From the NCBI GenBank assembly GCA_034434335.1, contig DAOTZS010000153.1, positions 1 through 12,643 on the forward strand: DNA of 12,643 nucleotides, written 5' to 3'. Below the pieces are notes generated by a model. The model did not search any database. It was not told where the DNA came from and saw only the letters and a list, made by a program, of their open reading frames with translations. Position numbers and translations under genes: made by a program. Each line of letters starts with the position of its first letter. Within the stretch, counting starts at the first letter, position 1. This DNA is from DAOTZS01 sp034434335 (lineage in GTDB: Bacteria; Chloroflexota; Anaerolineae; CG2-30-64-16). Positions 6,282-12,643 of this stretch are shown one piece after another.

Positions 6282-7106
6282 ATGAAGATACTCATCGCAT
6301 GCGACATGGAGGGGATCACCGGCGTCGTGCATAGCGACCACACCAATCCCGAGCACGCTGAGTATGCTCGTTTCCGCAAGCTCATGACAGGGGATGTTAA
6401 CGCTGCTATACGGGGGGCATTTGACGCTGGTGCGGATGAGGTGGTCGTCAGCGACGGTCATTGGAACAACCACAACATCCTGATCGAGGAGTTAGACCCT
6501 CGGGCACGGCTCAATACCGGCACACCGCGCGCCCTTTCGATGATCCAGGGCGTGGATGAAGGAGTCAGTGGTGTCCTGTTCATTGGCTACCATGCACGGG
6601 TTGGCACCCCCGATGCCATTCTCGATCACACGTGGTCTACCACCCGCGTAGCCGGCCTGTGGCTCAACGGCCTGCTGGTAGGGGAGATTGGACTGAACGC
6701 CGCGGTGTGCGGCCACTTCGGGGTGCCGGTGCTCATGATCTCCGGTGACCAGTCGGCCTGCGCTGAGGCAACGGCACTGCTGGGCGACATCGAAACGGCG
6801 GTGGTCAAACGGGCCGTCGGGCGCATGGCCGCCGAATGCCTGCCCCCGCAGGTAGCGCAGGAGAAGATCTACCAGGCGGCCAGGCGCGCGGTGGGCCGGC
6901 TGCGGGACGGCTCTGCGCCCCACCCCTTCCGTCTCGATCCGCCCATCACGGTAGCAGTGGAATTCATCCGCTCGGAGATGGCCGATGCTGCCGCCATTGC
7001 CCCTGGCGCGCGACGGGGGCCTGGTAAGCAGGTGGAGTTCACGGCTGGGGATATGCTCACAGCCTATCGGGCTTTCCGCACACTGGTGGGCCTGGCGGGG
7101 ACATAG
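6282..7106 (+). CDS. dppA: M55-family D-aminopeptidase, DppA type
   Basis: A 274-residue zinc peptidase. In Bacillus subtilis DppA cleaves the N-terminal residue from D-amino-acid peptides such as D-Ala-D-Ala and forms a decameric ring; such enzymes may recycle cell-wall peptides. The metal ligands known for DppA are all identifiable: D8 and E10 (CDMEG), H60 (SDGHWNNHN), H104 (GYHAR) and E135 (GEIGLNA). H116 in DHTW matches the catalytic histidine. The length is normal for the family and there is no signal peptide, so it is cytoplasmic. A GGAG ribosome binding site precedes the ATG. The gene follows the redox fusion by 44 bp and precedes the TIM-barrel gene by 55 bp, so all three are probably co-transcribed. 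The symbol reflects family membership; there is no dipeptide transporter cluster next to it. Confidence 0.9.
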   Translation: MKILIACDMEGITGVVHSDHTNPEHAEYARFRKLMTGDVNAAIRGAFDAGADEVVVSDGHWNNHNILIEELDPRARLNTGTPRALSMIQGVDEGVSGVLFIGYHARVGTPDAILDHTWSTTRVAGLWLNGLLVGEIGLNAAVCGHFGVPVLMISGDQSACAEATALLGDIETAVVKRAVGRMAAECLPPQVAQEKIYQAARRAVGRLRDGSAPHPFRLDPPITVAVEFIRSEMADAAAIAPGARRGPGKQVEFTAGDMLTAYRAFRTLVGLAGT

Positions 7107-7150
7107 GGTGGGGAAACGCCGCGGCCAGATGCAGAAAACACCATCAGCTC

Positions 7151-7156
7151 AGGAGG
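7151..7156 (+). promoter_or_regulatory. Ribosome binding site that fixes the TIM-barrel start at 7162
   Basis: AGGAGG, a full Shine-Dalgarno core, ends 5 nt before the in-frame GTG at 7162. The upstream in-frame ATG at 7129 has only weak purine context, and using it would bury this site in the coding region. GTG 7162 is therefore the better start. Confidence 0.65.
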
Positions 7157-7161
7157 AGCGT

Positions 7162-8007
7162 GTGACAAGCCGGCCGGCTGCTCTGCGCTTTATCCTCTCT
7201 ACCGGCTCCCTTCACACCTACGGCCTTGACCGTTGCTTCGAACTGGCCGCCCAGGCCGGCTTCGAAGGCATCGAAGTAATGGTTGATCGCCGCTGGGATA
7301 CACGTCAGCCGCACTATCTGCAGAGGCTGACAGCCCGCCATCGTCTGCCCATCCTCGCGCTCCACGTGCCCCTGGATAACACGATGGTCCCAGGGTGGCC
7401 AGACGATGCGCCGGGCCGTATCTTCCAGACAGTAGCCCTGGCTGAAGCTATTGGCGCCCCTGTGGTCGTCCACCATCTACCGCCGCGCTTTCGCCTGGGC
7501 TGGCTATCCATACATGGCACACGGCTGCCCGTGCCGTTCGTTGGCTCCAATACGTACCGTAATTGGCTTCTGGAGGCCTACCCCAAACTCCAGAACGCCA
7601 GCTCGGTCACCCTGTGCATCGAGAATCTGCCAGCAATTACCCTCTTCCGCCGACGGGTCAATCTAGCCTGGTGGAATACCGTGCGCGAAATCGCCCGTTT
7701 TCCTGCCCTCACCCTGGATACCACTCATCTGGCCACCTGGAACCTGGACCCGACCACCGTATACAGACAACTGGCGGGGCAGGTACGTCACGTGCATCTG
7801 AGCAATTTTAACGGCCGACAACATCGCCGGCCCGAGGATGGTCACTTACGGCTGGACCGCTTGCTGGCCTGTCTGGCCGCTGACGGCTACACAGGAGCGG
7901 TATCGCTGGAGCTATGTCCTGAGGCCCTCAACGCCGGTGCACCTGACGATGAGATAGTCCGCCTGTTGTCGGCCAGCCTGGCCTATTGTCGGGCTGCTGC
8001 CGGCTGA
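7162..8007 (+). CDS. Xylose-isomerase-like TIM-barrel protein (sugar epimerase / AP endonuclease 2 superfamily)
   Basis: A 281-residue protein of the AP_endonuc_2 / sugar phosphate isomerase-epimerase superfamily, metal-dependent TIM barrels acting on sugars, keto acids or abasic DNA. The metal-ligand strands are recognisable: E154 (CIEN), D186 and H189 (LDTTH), H210 and H212 (HVHLSN), and E250 (SLEL). Earlier strands give GFEGIEVM (33-40), LALHVPL (65-71) and VVVHHLPP (101-108). This pattern fits an epimerase or isomerase better than endonuclease IV, which has a larger metal-ligand set; the substrate is not predictable. The GTG at 7162 is preferred, with ATG 7129 as the alternative. It is the last gene of the operon starting at 5050, 55 bp after the M55 peptidase gene, and converges on metG. 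Confidence 0.82.
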   Translation: MTSRPAALRFILSTGSLHTYGLDRCFELAAQAGFEGIEVMVDRRWDTRQPHYLQRLTARHRLPILALHVPLDNTMVPGWPDDAPGRIFQTVALAEAIGAPVVVHHLPPRFRLGWLSIHGTRLPVPFVGSNTYRNWLLEAYPKLQNASSVTLCIENLPAITLFRRRVNLAWWNTVREIARFPALTLDTTHLATWNLDPTTVYRQLAGQVRHVHLSNFNGRQHRRPEDGHLRLDRLLACLAADGYTGAVSLELCPEALNAGAPDDEIVRLLSASLAYCRAAAG

Positions 8008-8069
8008 AACGGATACGCGCGGCCTTTCCACCTACAAATAAATAAGTTTGTGTGTAACTTCCGCCTGTC

Positions 8070-8088
8070 TGTGGATAGCTGTGAATAA
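8070..8088 (+). promoter_or_regulatory. Two adjacent DnaA-box-like 9-mers
   Basis: TGTGGATAG (8070-8078) and TGTGAATAA (8080-8088) each match the DnaA box TGTGGATAA (reverse of TTATCCACA) at 8 of 9 positions and are spaced by 10 bp, one helical turn. A weaker 7/9 match, TGTGTGTAA, lies at 8049-8057, next to an AT-rich run (aaataaataag). The sequence matches are direct; DnaA binding is inference. The same bases also contribute to a weak hairpin. Confidence 0.3.
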
Positions 8089-8098
8089 CCACTTTTTT
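8071..8098 (+). terminator. Weak terminator-like hairpin plus T6 after the TIM-barrel gene
   Basis: gtgg-a-ta pairs with ta-a-ccac (8071-8077 with 8086-8092) with one A/A mismatch, and six T residues follow at 8093-8098. The position, between convergent genes and after the last gene of an operon, suits a terminator, but the stem is short. Confidence 0.35.
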
Positions 8099-8127
8099 AG
8101 CAGCACTTTCAGCCACCACCTGACCCC

Positions 8128-9888
8128 TCAACTGCCACCCAGCATCCGCTCAATTTCCCGATCCACCACACTCGCATCCAGCTTCAAGAAGAGGGGCTGT
8201 GGCTCGCGCAACGGCTGGCCAGGCGCGAGCTGGCTGGGAGCCCAGCGGCCTGTAGCCATAGTTCCATCATAGCGCAGGACCAGGTGACGGCGTTCCCGCT
8301 CCGTCACCTCCTGGGTATACTGTCGGCCCCAGAGCTGGCCCTCATACCCCAGGTAGTAGTGCAGCCTCTGGCTGGTGAAGGGGAGGAACGGCGCGAAGAG
8401 GGTTTTCAGGCTATCCACCACGCGCAGCGCAACGTAAATGGTTGTCGCGGCCGCCTCCCGATCGGTCTTGATCTGCTGCCAGGGCTCCTTCAGGTTGAGA
8501 TAACGGTTGGCCTCATGGGCCAGCTCCATCACTTCACCCAATGCCTGCTTCAGCTTCACGCTTTCGAGCAACGCCGTCACCTGCTCGAAGGCAGGCTCGA
8601 CACGCGCCAACATGGCCTGGTCGGCATCATCCAGCGGGCCAGGCGTCGGCACCACGCGGTCGAAGCGGCGGTAAGCAAAGCCCAGCACCCGGTTGGCCAG
8701 GTTGCCCCAGGTGGCCACCAGTTCATCGTTGTTGCGGCGCAGGAAGTCTTCCCAGGTGAAGTTGGTGTCTTGAGTTTCCGGGAAATTGGCCGCAATAATG
8801 TAGCGCCAGGGATCGGGGTCAAAGCGTTCCAGCACATCCAGCATTTCGATGACCCAGCGCCGGCTCTTGCTGAGCTTGCGCCCTTCGACGTTCAGATACT
8901 CGTTGGCCGGGACGTCATAAGGCAGGTTGAGGGTTGGATCGTAGCCGATCAACATGCCAGGCCAGATGATCGAATGGAACTCGATGTTGTCCTTGCCAAT
9001 GAAGTAGTAGCTGCGCGCGGCAGGATCCTGCCACCAGGAGCGCCAGGCATCGGGGTTGCCCGTCAGAACAGCCCACTCTTTGCTGGCCGAAAGATACCCG
9101 ATCACGGCGTCGTACCAGACGTAAATGCGTTTGTCCTCATAGCCTGGCACCGGGATGGTGACACCCCATTGGATGTCGCGGGTGATCGGCCGGCCGCGCA
9201 GTTCGCGGCTTTCCAGCCGGGCGCGCGTCTGGTTGATGACGTTGGGCCGCCAGTGACCCTTATGGCCGTCGTTCAACCACGCCAGAAGGGGATCGTTCAG
9301 CTTCCCCAGGTCGAGGAAGAAATGCTTGGTAGTACGGACCTCGATATGGGTTCCACCGCAGTAACGACAACGAGGGCGAATAAGAGCGGTGGCATCATAG
9401 ATGCGGCCGCAATTATCACACTGGTCCCCGCGCGCGGCCTCAAAGCCACAGTAGGGGCATGTGCCCTCCACATAGCGATCTGCCAGCCACTTCTTGCAGT
9501 CCACGCAGTAGAGCTGCTGCATGGTATCCGGGTAAATATAGCCCTTTTCTAGATGGGTCTTGAACAGATCCTGAGTCACAGCCCAGTGATTCTCGGTATC
9601 GGTCTCGGTAAACAAGTCAAAAGTGATGCCCAGTTTGAGAAATGTTTCGATCTGCCGCGGCTGGAAACGGTCCACCACCGCGCGCGGACTGACCCCATCC
9701 TCTTCGGCCCGCACGGTGATCGGCGTGCCGTGGGTATCAGCGCCTGAGACCATCAACACGTCGTTGCCGCGCAGGCGATGGTAGCGCGCGAAGATATCGG
9801 CCGGCAGGTAGGCACCGGCAATGTGGCCGATGTGCAAATCGCCGTTGCAATAGGGCCAGGCAACGCAGACCAGGATTTTATCGGGCAT
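8128..9888 (-). CDS. metG: Methionyl-tRNA synthetase
   Basis: A 586-residue class I aminoacyl-tRNA synthetase that charges tRNA-Met with methionine in the cytoplasm; essential for initiation and elongation. HIGH is at residues 19-22 and the KMSKS loop appears as KLSKS at 338-342. The connecting domain has four Cys pairs (C128/C131, C144/C147, C157/C160, C174/C177), the two-knuckle zinc form. DIQWGVTIPVPG and VWYDAVIGYLSA are typical of the Rossmann core. The C-terminal anticodon-binding helical domain is present, but the protein stops without the EMAP-like tRNA-binding extension some bacterial MetRS carry, so it is a short form. The ATG at 9888 is chosen for AGGAGG six nt upstream and because the family begins here; the frame stays open to 9978 but that part is the leader. 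It has its own promoter at 9969-9997. Confidence 0.97.
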   Translation of the reverse strand: MPDKILVCVAWPYCNGDLHIGHIAGAYLPADIFARYHRLRGNDVLMVSGADTHGTPITVRAEEDGVSPRAVVDRFQPRQIETFLKLGITFDLFTETDTENHWAVTQDLFKTHLEKGYIYPDTMQQLYCVDCKKWLADRYVEGTCPYCGFEAARGDQCDNCGRIYDATALIRPRCRYCGGTHIEVRTTKHFFLDLGKLNDPLLAWLNDGHKGHWRPNVINQTRARLESRELRGRPITRDIQWGVTIPVPGYEDKRIYVWYDAVIGYLSASKEWAVLTGNPDAWRSWWQDPAARSYYFIGKDNIEFHSIIWPGMLIGYDPTLNLPYDVPANEYLNVEGRKLSKSRRWVIEMLDVLERFDPDPWRYIIAANFPETQDTNFTWEDFLRRNNDELVATWGNLANRVLGFAYRRFDRVVPTPGPLDDADQAMLARVEPAFEQVTALLESVKLKQALGEVMELAHEANRYLNLKEPWQQIKTDREAAATTIYVALRVVDSLKTLFAPFLPFTSQRLHYYLGYEGQLWGRQYTQEVTERERRHLVLRYDGTMATGRWAPSQLAPGQPLREPQPLFLKLDASVVDREIERMLGGS

Positions 9889-9894
9889 GGAATT

Positions 9895-9900
9895 CCTCCT
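9895..9900 (-). promoter_or_regulatory. Ribosome binding site for metG
   Basis: On the minus strand AGGAGG is followed by AATTCC and then the ATG at 9888. It decides the start against an in-frame upstream ATG at 9978, which lies only a few bases downstream of the predicted transcription start. Confidence 0.75.
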
Positions 9901-9968
9901 CGTACCCTGCCATGAGCTCGATGGAGACGTGCCTGCAGAGTACGCAGCTTGGATGCGAGCTGTTGAGA

Positions 9969-9997
9969 ATTGTACCACACCTTAGCGGGTGAACCAA
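9969..9997 (-). promoter_or_regulatory. Candidate sigma-70-type promoter for metG
   Basis: Minus-strand TTGGTT (9992-9997) and TACAAT (9969-9974) are exactly 17 bp apart. The -10 matches at 5 of 6 positions, the -35 at 3 of 6. The predicted 5' leader is about 75 nt, too short for a T-box riboswitch, and no such motif is seen. No clear terminator separates this promoter from the upstream lamin-tail gene, so read-through from that gene is also possible. Confidence 0.5.
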
Positions 9998-10018
9998 AGC
10001 CTGGTCAACAGCGGGATC

Positions 10019-12643
10019 CTAACGTTGCCAGGTTGCCACAGGCTGCGCCAGGGGCGAACTAAAGCTCGCTGTACAGGCGATGTTCTCAGGCAGGAGAAGG
10101 GAGGGGCAGGGAGCCGGCACTGAGTGAGGCGTTTTACAGGTGGCCGGCATTTCCCTGGCACCTGTGACCGGCAAGAAGGCGGGGGGCAGGCTGACGTCGC
10201 TCTGAAAGCGGGGGATAAGCCGATAGCCACCCGCATACGGCGGGGTAGATGCATACTGGCCCACCACACCCTGCGCTGCCCACACCTCTCCGAGCTGGAC
10301 ATAGGGCCGACGCCACGGCAACCCCTGGGGGAAGTAGACCTGGGCCGGGCCACTGCCATCATCCAGGGTGATGGCATGGGGGGCAAAGGCGGTCACCCGC
10401 CCGATGATCCAGACCAGGAGCCCTTCGTGAGCTTCGTCCACCTGCCCGGTACTGACCCGGAGGGGAGCGGGCGGTGTGCCCCTGCCCAGCCACACCAGGT
10501 AGCCCGGGTCCGGCACCGAGATCTCCCGTTCGCCATGAAAGTCCTGCATCCAACCGCTCACTTGCACCCGGTCTCCGACGGCCAGGGCGGGGTAAGCTCC
10601 CTTGCGCAGGTACACCCGGATGCCAGCAGTGGCATCCTGCAAGTAGATGCTGCGGTCGAGCAGGTCTGGCGGCAGGGTAACTATGCCGACGACAGTAACG
10701 CGGGTATCAGGGGCCGCGGCCCGTGCGGCCGCGATGGTACCTGTAGCCAGCCCACCAGGCTGGGACGTTGGCACCGGCTGCCCACCCTCCGCCGACGGAC
10801 GCCGGGTGGGCGAGGGGGATGGGGCTGGCAGAAGCTGGTTGCTCTGGCCCGGGGTGACCATGCAATCGCGCGTCCAAATGCCGGCCCCGTCGCTGCTGCG
10901 ACAATAGCTGCGATCCGCGCCCGGCCCCTGGGTGTAGGCGAAGAAGTCAGCGACACTCCCGTCAGAGCGCAACAGGGCAACCTGATCCGCCACATCCCCC
11001 AAAGCCAGCCCGGTCTGCGCGCGGAACAGCAGCAGGTAACCGCGAGGCCAGATCACCGTGCCCAGCGGGATGGTGAAGGTCTTGGTGTCATCTGCCAATG
11101 CCCAACCCCCGAGCGGTGCCGCCGTCACGCCGCTATTGTAAAGCTCGACCCATTCGTCCCTGAAGTCGGCTGTACCATTGTTATCCCAGTCCACCGCGGC
11201 CGGATTGGGCAGGATTTCGTTGAGCCAAACCCCCGCAGGAAATGGTGTGGCCGTAGCAGTGAGAGTGGGCGTTGGGGTAGAGGTGGCCGTAGCAGTAGGG
11301 GTGGATGTTGGAGTTGGGGTGGGAGGCAGGTTGGCTTTGCCGGGCGAGGGTAGGTAGGCATCTGTCCAGGAACCCTCACCATCAAACTGTCGGGAGTACG
11401 AACGATCGGGCAAGGGTCGCGTGTAGGAGAAGCTGTCCACCTCGGCACCATCCGGGCCCAGGAGGCGCACGGTGTCGGCGTCATCGTTCAACGCCACGTG
11501 GGTCTGCGAGCGGAAGAGGAGCAGGTACTCTCCGGGCGCGAGGGTCATACCGGCGGGGAGGAGATGGGCAGCAGTGGATTGGGCCGGGAAGATGTAAGGT
11601 GGGCTACCGCCGTCGGCGATATCGTCGAGGGCCCAGCCGCTCAGGTCCACAGGGGCAGTTCCCCGATTATAGAGCTCAACCCACTCATCATCGGCATTTG
11701 CCACGCCATCGCCGTTCCAATCTACCAGGGCCGGGCGCGGCAAAATCTCATTAAGCCGGATGCTCTCACGATCGTAAGAGATAGCAGTAGGGGTGGGAGT
11801 GGGAGTCGCCGGCCGGTTAGGGCTGCCTGGCGATGGGGGATATGTGTCAGTCCACTCCCCCACCCCGTCCACAGTCCGGCTGTAGCTGCGGTCGCGCTGG
11901 GGGTTGACATAGCTGAAGGTATCTGCTTCACTGCCATCGGGTGCCAGCAGACGCACCGTGTCGGCATCCTGGTTCAAGGCCACCCCCGTGCCGGAACGAA
12001 AGCTCACCAGGAACCCGCCAGGCCCCACCATCGTGCCAGCCGGAAAACGATAAGGCACGCTACCCCCTTCGGCAATGTCGTCCAAACCCCACCCGCCGAT
12101 GTCTACGGCAAAGTCCTCCAGGTTGACGATCTCTATCCACTCGTCGTAAGCATCTGCATCCCCATCTCCATCCCAATCCACGGCATAGGGCCTGGGCAGC
12201 ACCTCGTTCAGGCGCACGCGCGAAAGGGGAGTCGGCGTGGCGGTGGGAGTGGGGGAGAGGGTCGCCGTAGCCGTGGGTGTCGCAGTCGGCGTGGGGGTCG
12301 CACTGGGTGTGAGCGTGGCGGTTGGGCTGGGTGTGGCAGTAGGAGTGGCCGTGGGAAGAACCCCCGCCGCGCCCGGATTGGGCACACTCTGGGCAACCCA
12401 GTCCCCGGCAGTGTCAGTGTCAACCAGGGACGGCAACCGCGCCAGGGAAGAGCCAGCCGGCACATCGGGACAGGGCGGGTCGAAGACGCTCCTGTTGCTG
12501 CCGTAGCTCATAGCATCCACCAGGGAGCCATCAGGCGCCAGCAGGGCCACCAGATCACCATCGTTGCTCAGCCCGTTGCCAATGCTCCCCTCCAGGCTGA
12601 CCAGAAGGCCAGCGAAGCCAGGATGGTTGGCCAGAAAACCGGC
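10019..12643 (-). CDS. Multidomain lamin-tail (LTD) / OB-fold protein, 5'-partial at the window edge
   Basis: The frame is open to the right edge: 31 further codons precede the GTG at 12550, read as LTD sequence and contain no stop, so 874 residues are visible and the true start lies outside. Numbered from that GTG, the order is: end of LTD1 (to about 64), Pro/Thr/Ala linker (65-109), LTD2 (110-245), short linker, LTD3 (262-408), linker (409-437), LTD4 (438-572), Ser/Pro linker, then an OB-fold domain of the YhcR type (about 598-787, SIYLQDATAGIRVYL). Each complete LTD opens with LNEvLP.P..VDW and carries an EF-hand-like acidic loop; LTD4 has a likely disulfide (C550, C563). Such domains are extracellular adhesion, binding or nucleic-acid modules, and the linkers suit a secreted protein, but the signal peptide is not visible. 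An LPVTG at 793-797 is not followed by a membrane segment. No catalytic domain is seen. Confidence 0.82.
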   Translation of the reverse strand, partial: AGFLANHPGFAGLLVSLEGSIGNGLSNDGDLVALLAPDGSLVDAMSYGSNRSVFDPPCPDVPAGSSLARLPSLVDTDTAGDWVAQSVPNPGAAGVLPTATPTATPSPTATLTPSATPTPTATPTATATLSPTPTATPTPLSRVRLNEVLPRPYAVDWDGDGDADAYDEWIEIVNLEDFAVDIGGWGLDDIAEGGSVPYRFPAGTMVGPGGFLVSFRSGTGVALNQDADTVRLLAPDGSEADTFSYVNPQRDRSYSRTVDGVGEWTDTYPPSPGSPNRPATPTPTPTAISYDRESIRLNEILPRPALVDWNGDGVANADDEWVELYNRGTAPVDLSGWALDDIADGGSPPYIFPAQSTAAHLLPAGMTLAPGEYLLLFRSQTHVALNDDADTVRLLGPDGAEVDSFSYTRPLPDRSYSRQFDGEGSWTDAYLPSPGKANLPPTPTPTSTPTATATSTPTPTLTATATPFPAGVWLNEILPNPAAVDWDNNGTADFRDEWVELYNSGVTAAPLGGWALADDTKTFTIPLGTVIWPRGYLLLFRAQTGLALGDVADQVALLRSDGSVADFFAYTQGPGADRSYCRSSDGAGIWTRDCMVTPGQSNQLLPAPSPSPTRRPSAEGGQPVPTSQPGGLATGTIAAARAAAPDTRVTVVGIVTLPPDLLDRSIYLQDATAGIRVYLRKGAYPALAVGDRVQVSGWMQDFHGEREISVPDPGYLVWLGRGTPPAPLRVSTGQVDEAHEGLLVWIIGRVTAFAPHAITLDDGSGPAQVYFPQGLPWRRPYVQLGEVWAAQGVVGQYASTPPYAGGYRLIPRFQSDVSLPPAFLPVTGAREMPATCKTPHSVPAPCPSLLLPENIACTASFSSPLAQPVATWQR
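11240..11326 (-). repeat. Low-complexity Pro/Thr/Ala linker coding repeat between LTD3 and LTD4
   Basis: Degenerate tandem codons for PT, ST and AT dipeptides encode a 29-residue flexible linker. On the + strand it reads as recurring gtagg/gtgg/gcagt units. Confidence 0.65.
12224..12358 (-). repeat. Low-complexity Pro/Thr/Ala linker coding repeat between LTD1 and LTD2
   Basis: Forty-five residues made almost only of P, T, A and S with a few L, encoded by imperfect 6-12 bp units (gtgggtgt/gtcggcgtg on the + strand). It is a typical extracellular linker and a likely site of replication slippage and assembly error. Confidence 0.7.

Noticed and set aside
8284..9552. 422-codon open frame on the + strand
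   Set aside because: It lies wholly antisense to metG, whose motifs are unmistakable. The translation shows no family features; it is a by-product of GC-rich codon use.
9889..9962. T-box or SAM riboswitch ahead of metG
   Set aside because: The leader is only about 75 nt and has no T-box sequence, specifier loop or antiterminator.
10124..11353. 409-codon open frame on the + strand
   Set aside because: Antisense to the lamin-tail/OB-fold gene. It is Arg/Gly-rich where it mirrors the Pro/Thr linkers and has no recognisable domain.
12223..12360. CRISPR-like or satellite array
   Set aside because: The periodicity is explained by PT/AT codons in an open frame; there are no unique spacers.
12548..12550. 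GTG at 12550 as the real start of the lamin-tail gene
   Set aside because: The frame continues without a stop to the window edge, and the extra 31 residues (including GLLVSL and GDLVALL) are lamin-tail sequence.

Overview
The window is GC-rich, tightly packed bacterial chromosome. It most likely comes from Chloroflexota, in or near Anaerolineae. That assignment is inferred from a secreted-type protein with several lamin-tail domains joined by long Pro/Thr/Ala linkers, from the mix of GTG and ATG starts, and from the general style of the proteins; there is no rRNA or other marker gene to confirm it. No tRNA, rRNA, CRISPR array, transposase or phage gene was found.

Layout, left to right. (1) 1-210 is a leader with a perfect 17-bp inverted repeat. 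(2) 211-2678 (+) is a two-gene unit: a GH28-type right-handed beta-helix protein and an NAD(P)-dependent extended SDR, 20 bp apart, plausibly for handling uronic-acid-containing carbohydrate. (3) A 20-bp perfect palindrome at 2681-2726 separates this from a convergent gene (2765-3664, -) for a membrane-anchored, stand-alone ComEC-type metallo-beta-lactamase-fold hydrolase. (4) 3665-4372 is a non-coding stretch of about 700 bp with several unrelated palindromes and two outward-facing promoters. (5) 4373-4951 (+) is a YjjX/DUF84 inosine/xanthosine triphosphatase. (6) 5050-8007 (+) is a likely three-gene operon: a glutaredoxin fused to a thioredoxin-reductase-like flavoprotein, a DppA-type M55 D-aminopeptidase, and a xylose-isomerase-like TIM-barrel protein. 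(7) 8008-8127 is a short AT-rich gap carrying DnaA-box-like 9-mers and a weak terminator-like hairpin. (8) 8128-9888 (-) is methionyl-tRNA synthetase with its own promoter. (9) 10019 to the right edge (-) is the 3' part of a large gene for a protein with four lamin-tail domains and an OB-fold, open at its 5' end.

Most genes are housekeeping or peripheral metabolism. No complete new defence or mobile system is visible. The points most worth following are the glutaredoxin-reductase fusion, whose pyridine-nucleotide site looks like NADH-using AhpF rather than NADPH-using TrxR; the GH28-like protein that lacks two of the family's usual active-site motifs; EF-hand-like acidic loops in each complete lamin-tail repeat; and a small palindromic element flanked by 8-bp direct repeats at the end of the SDR gene.
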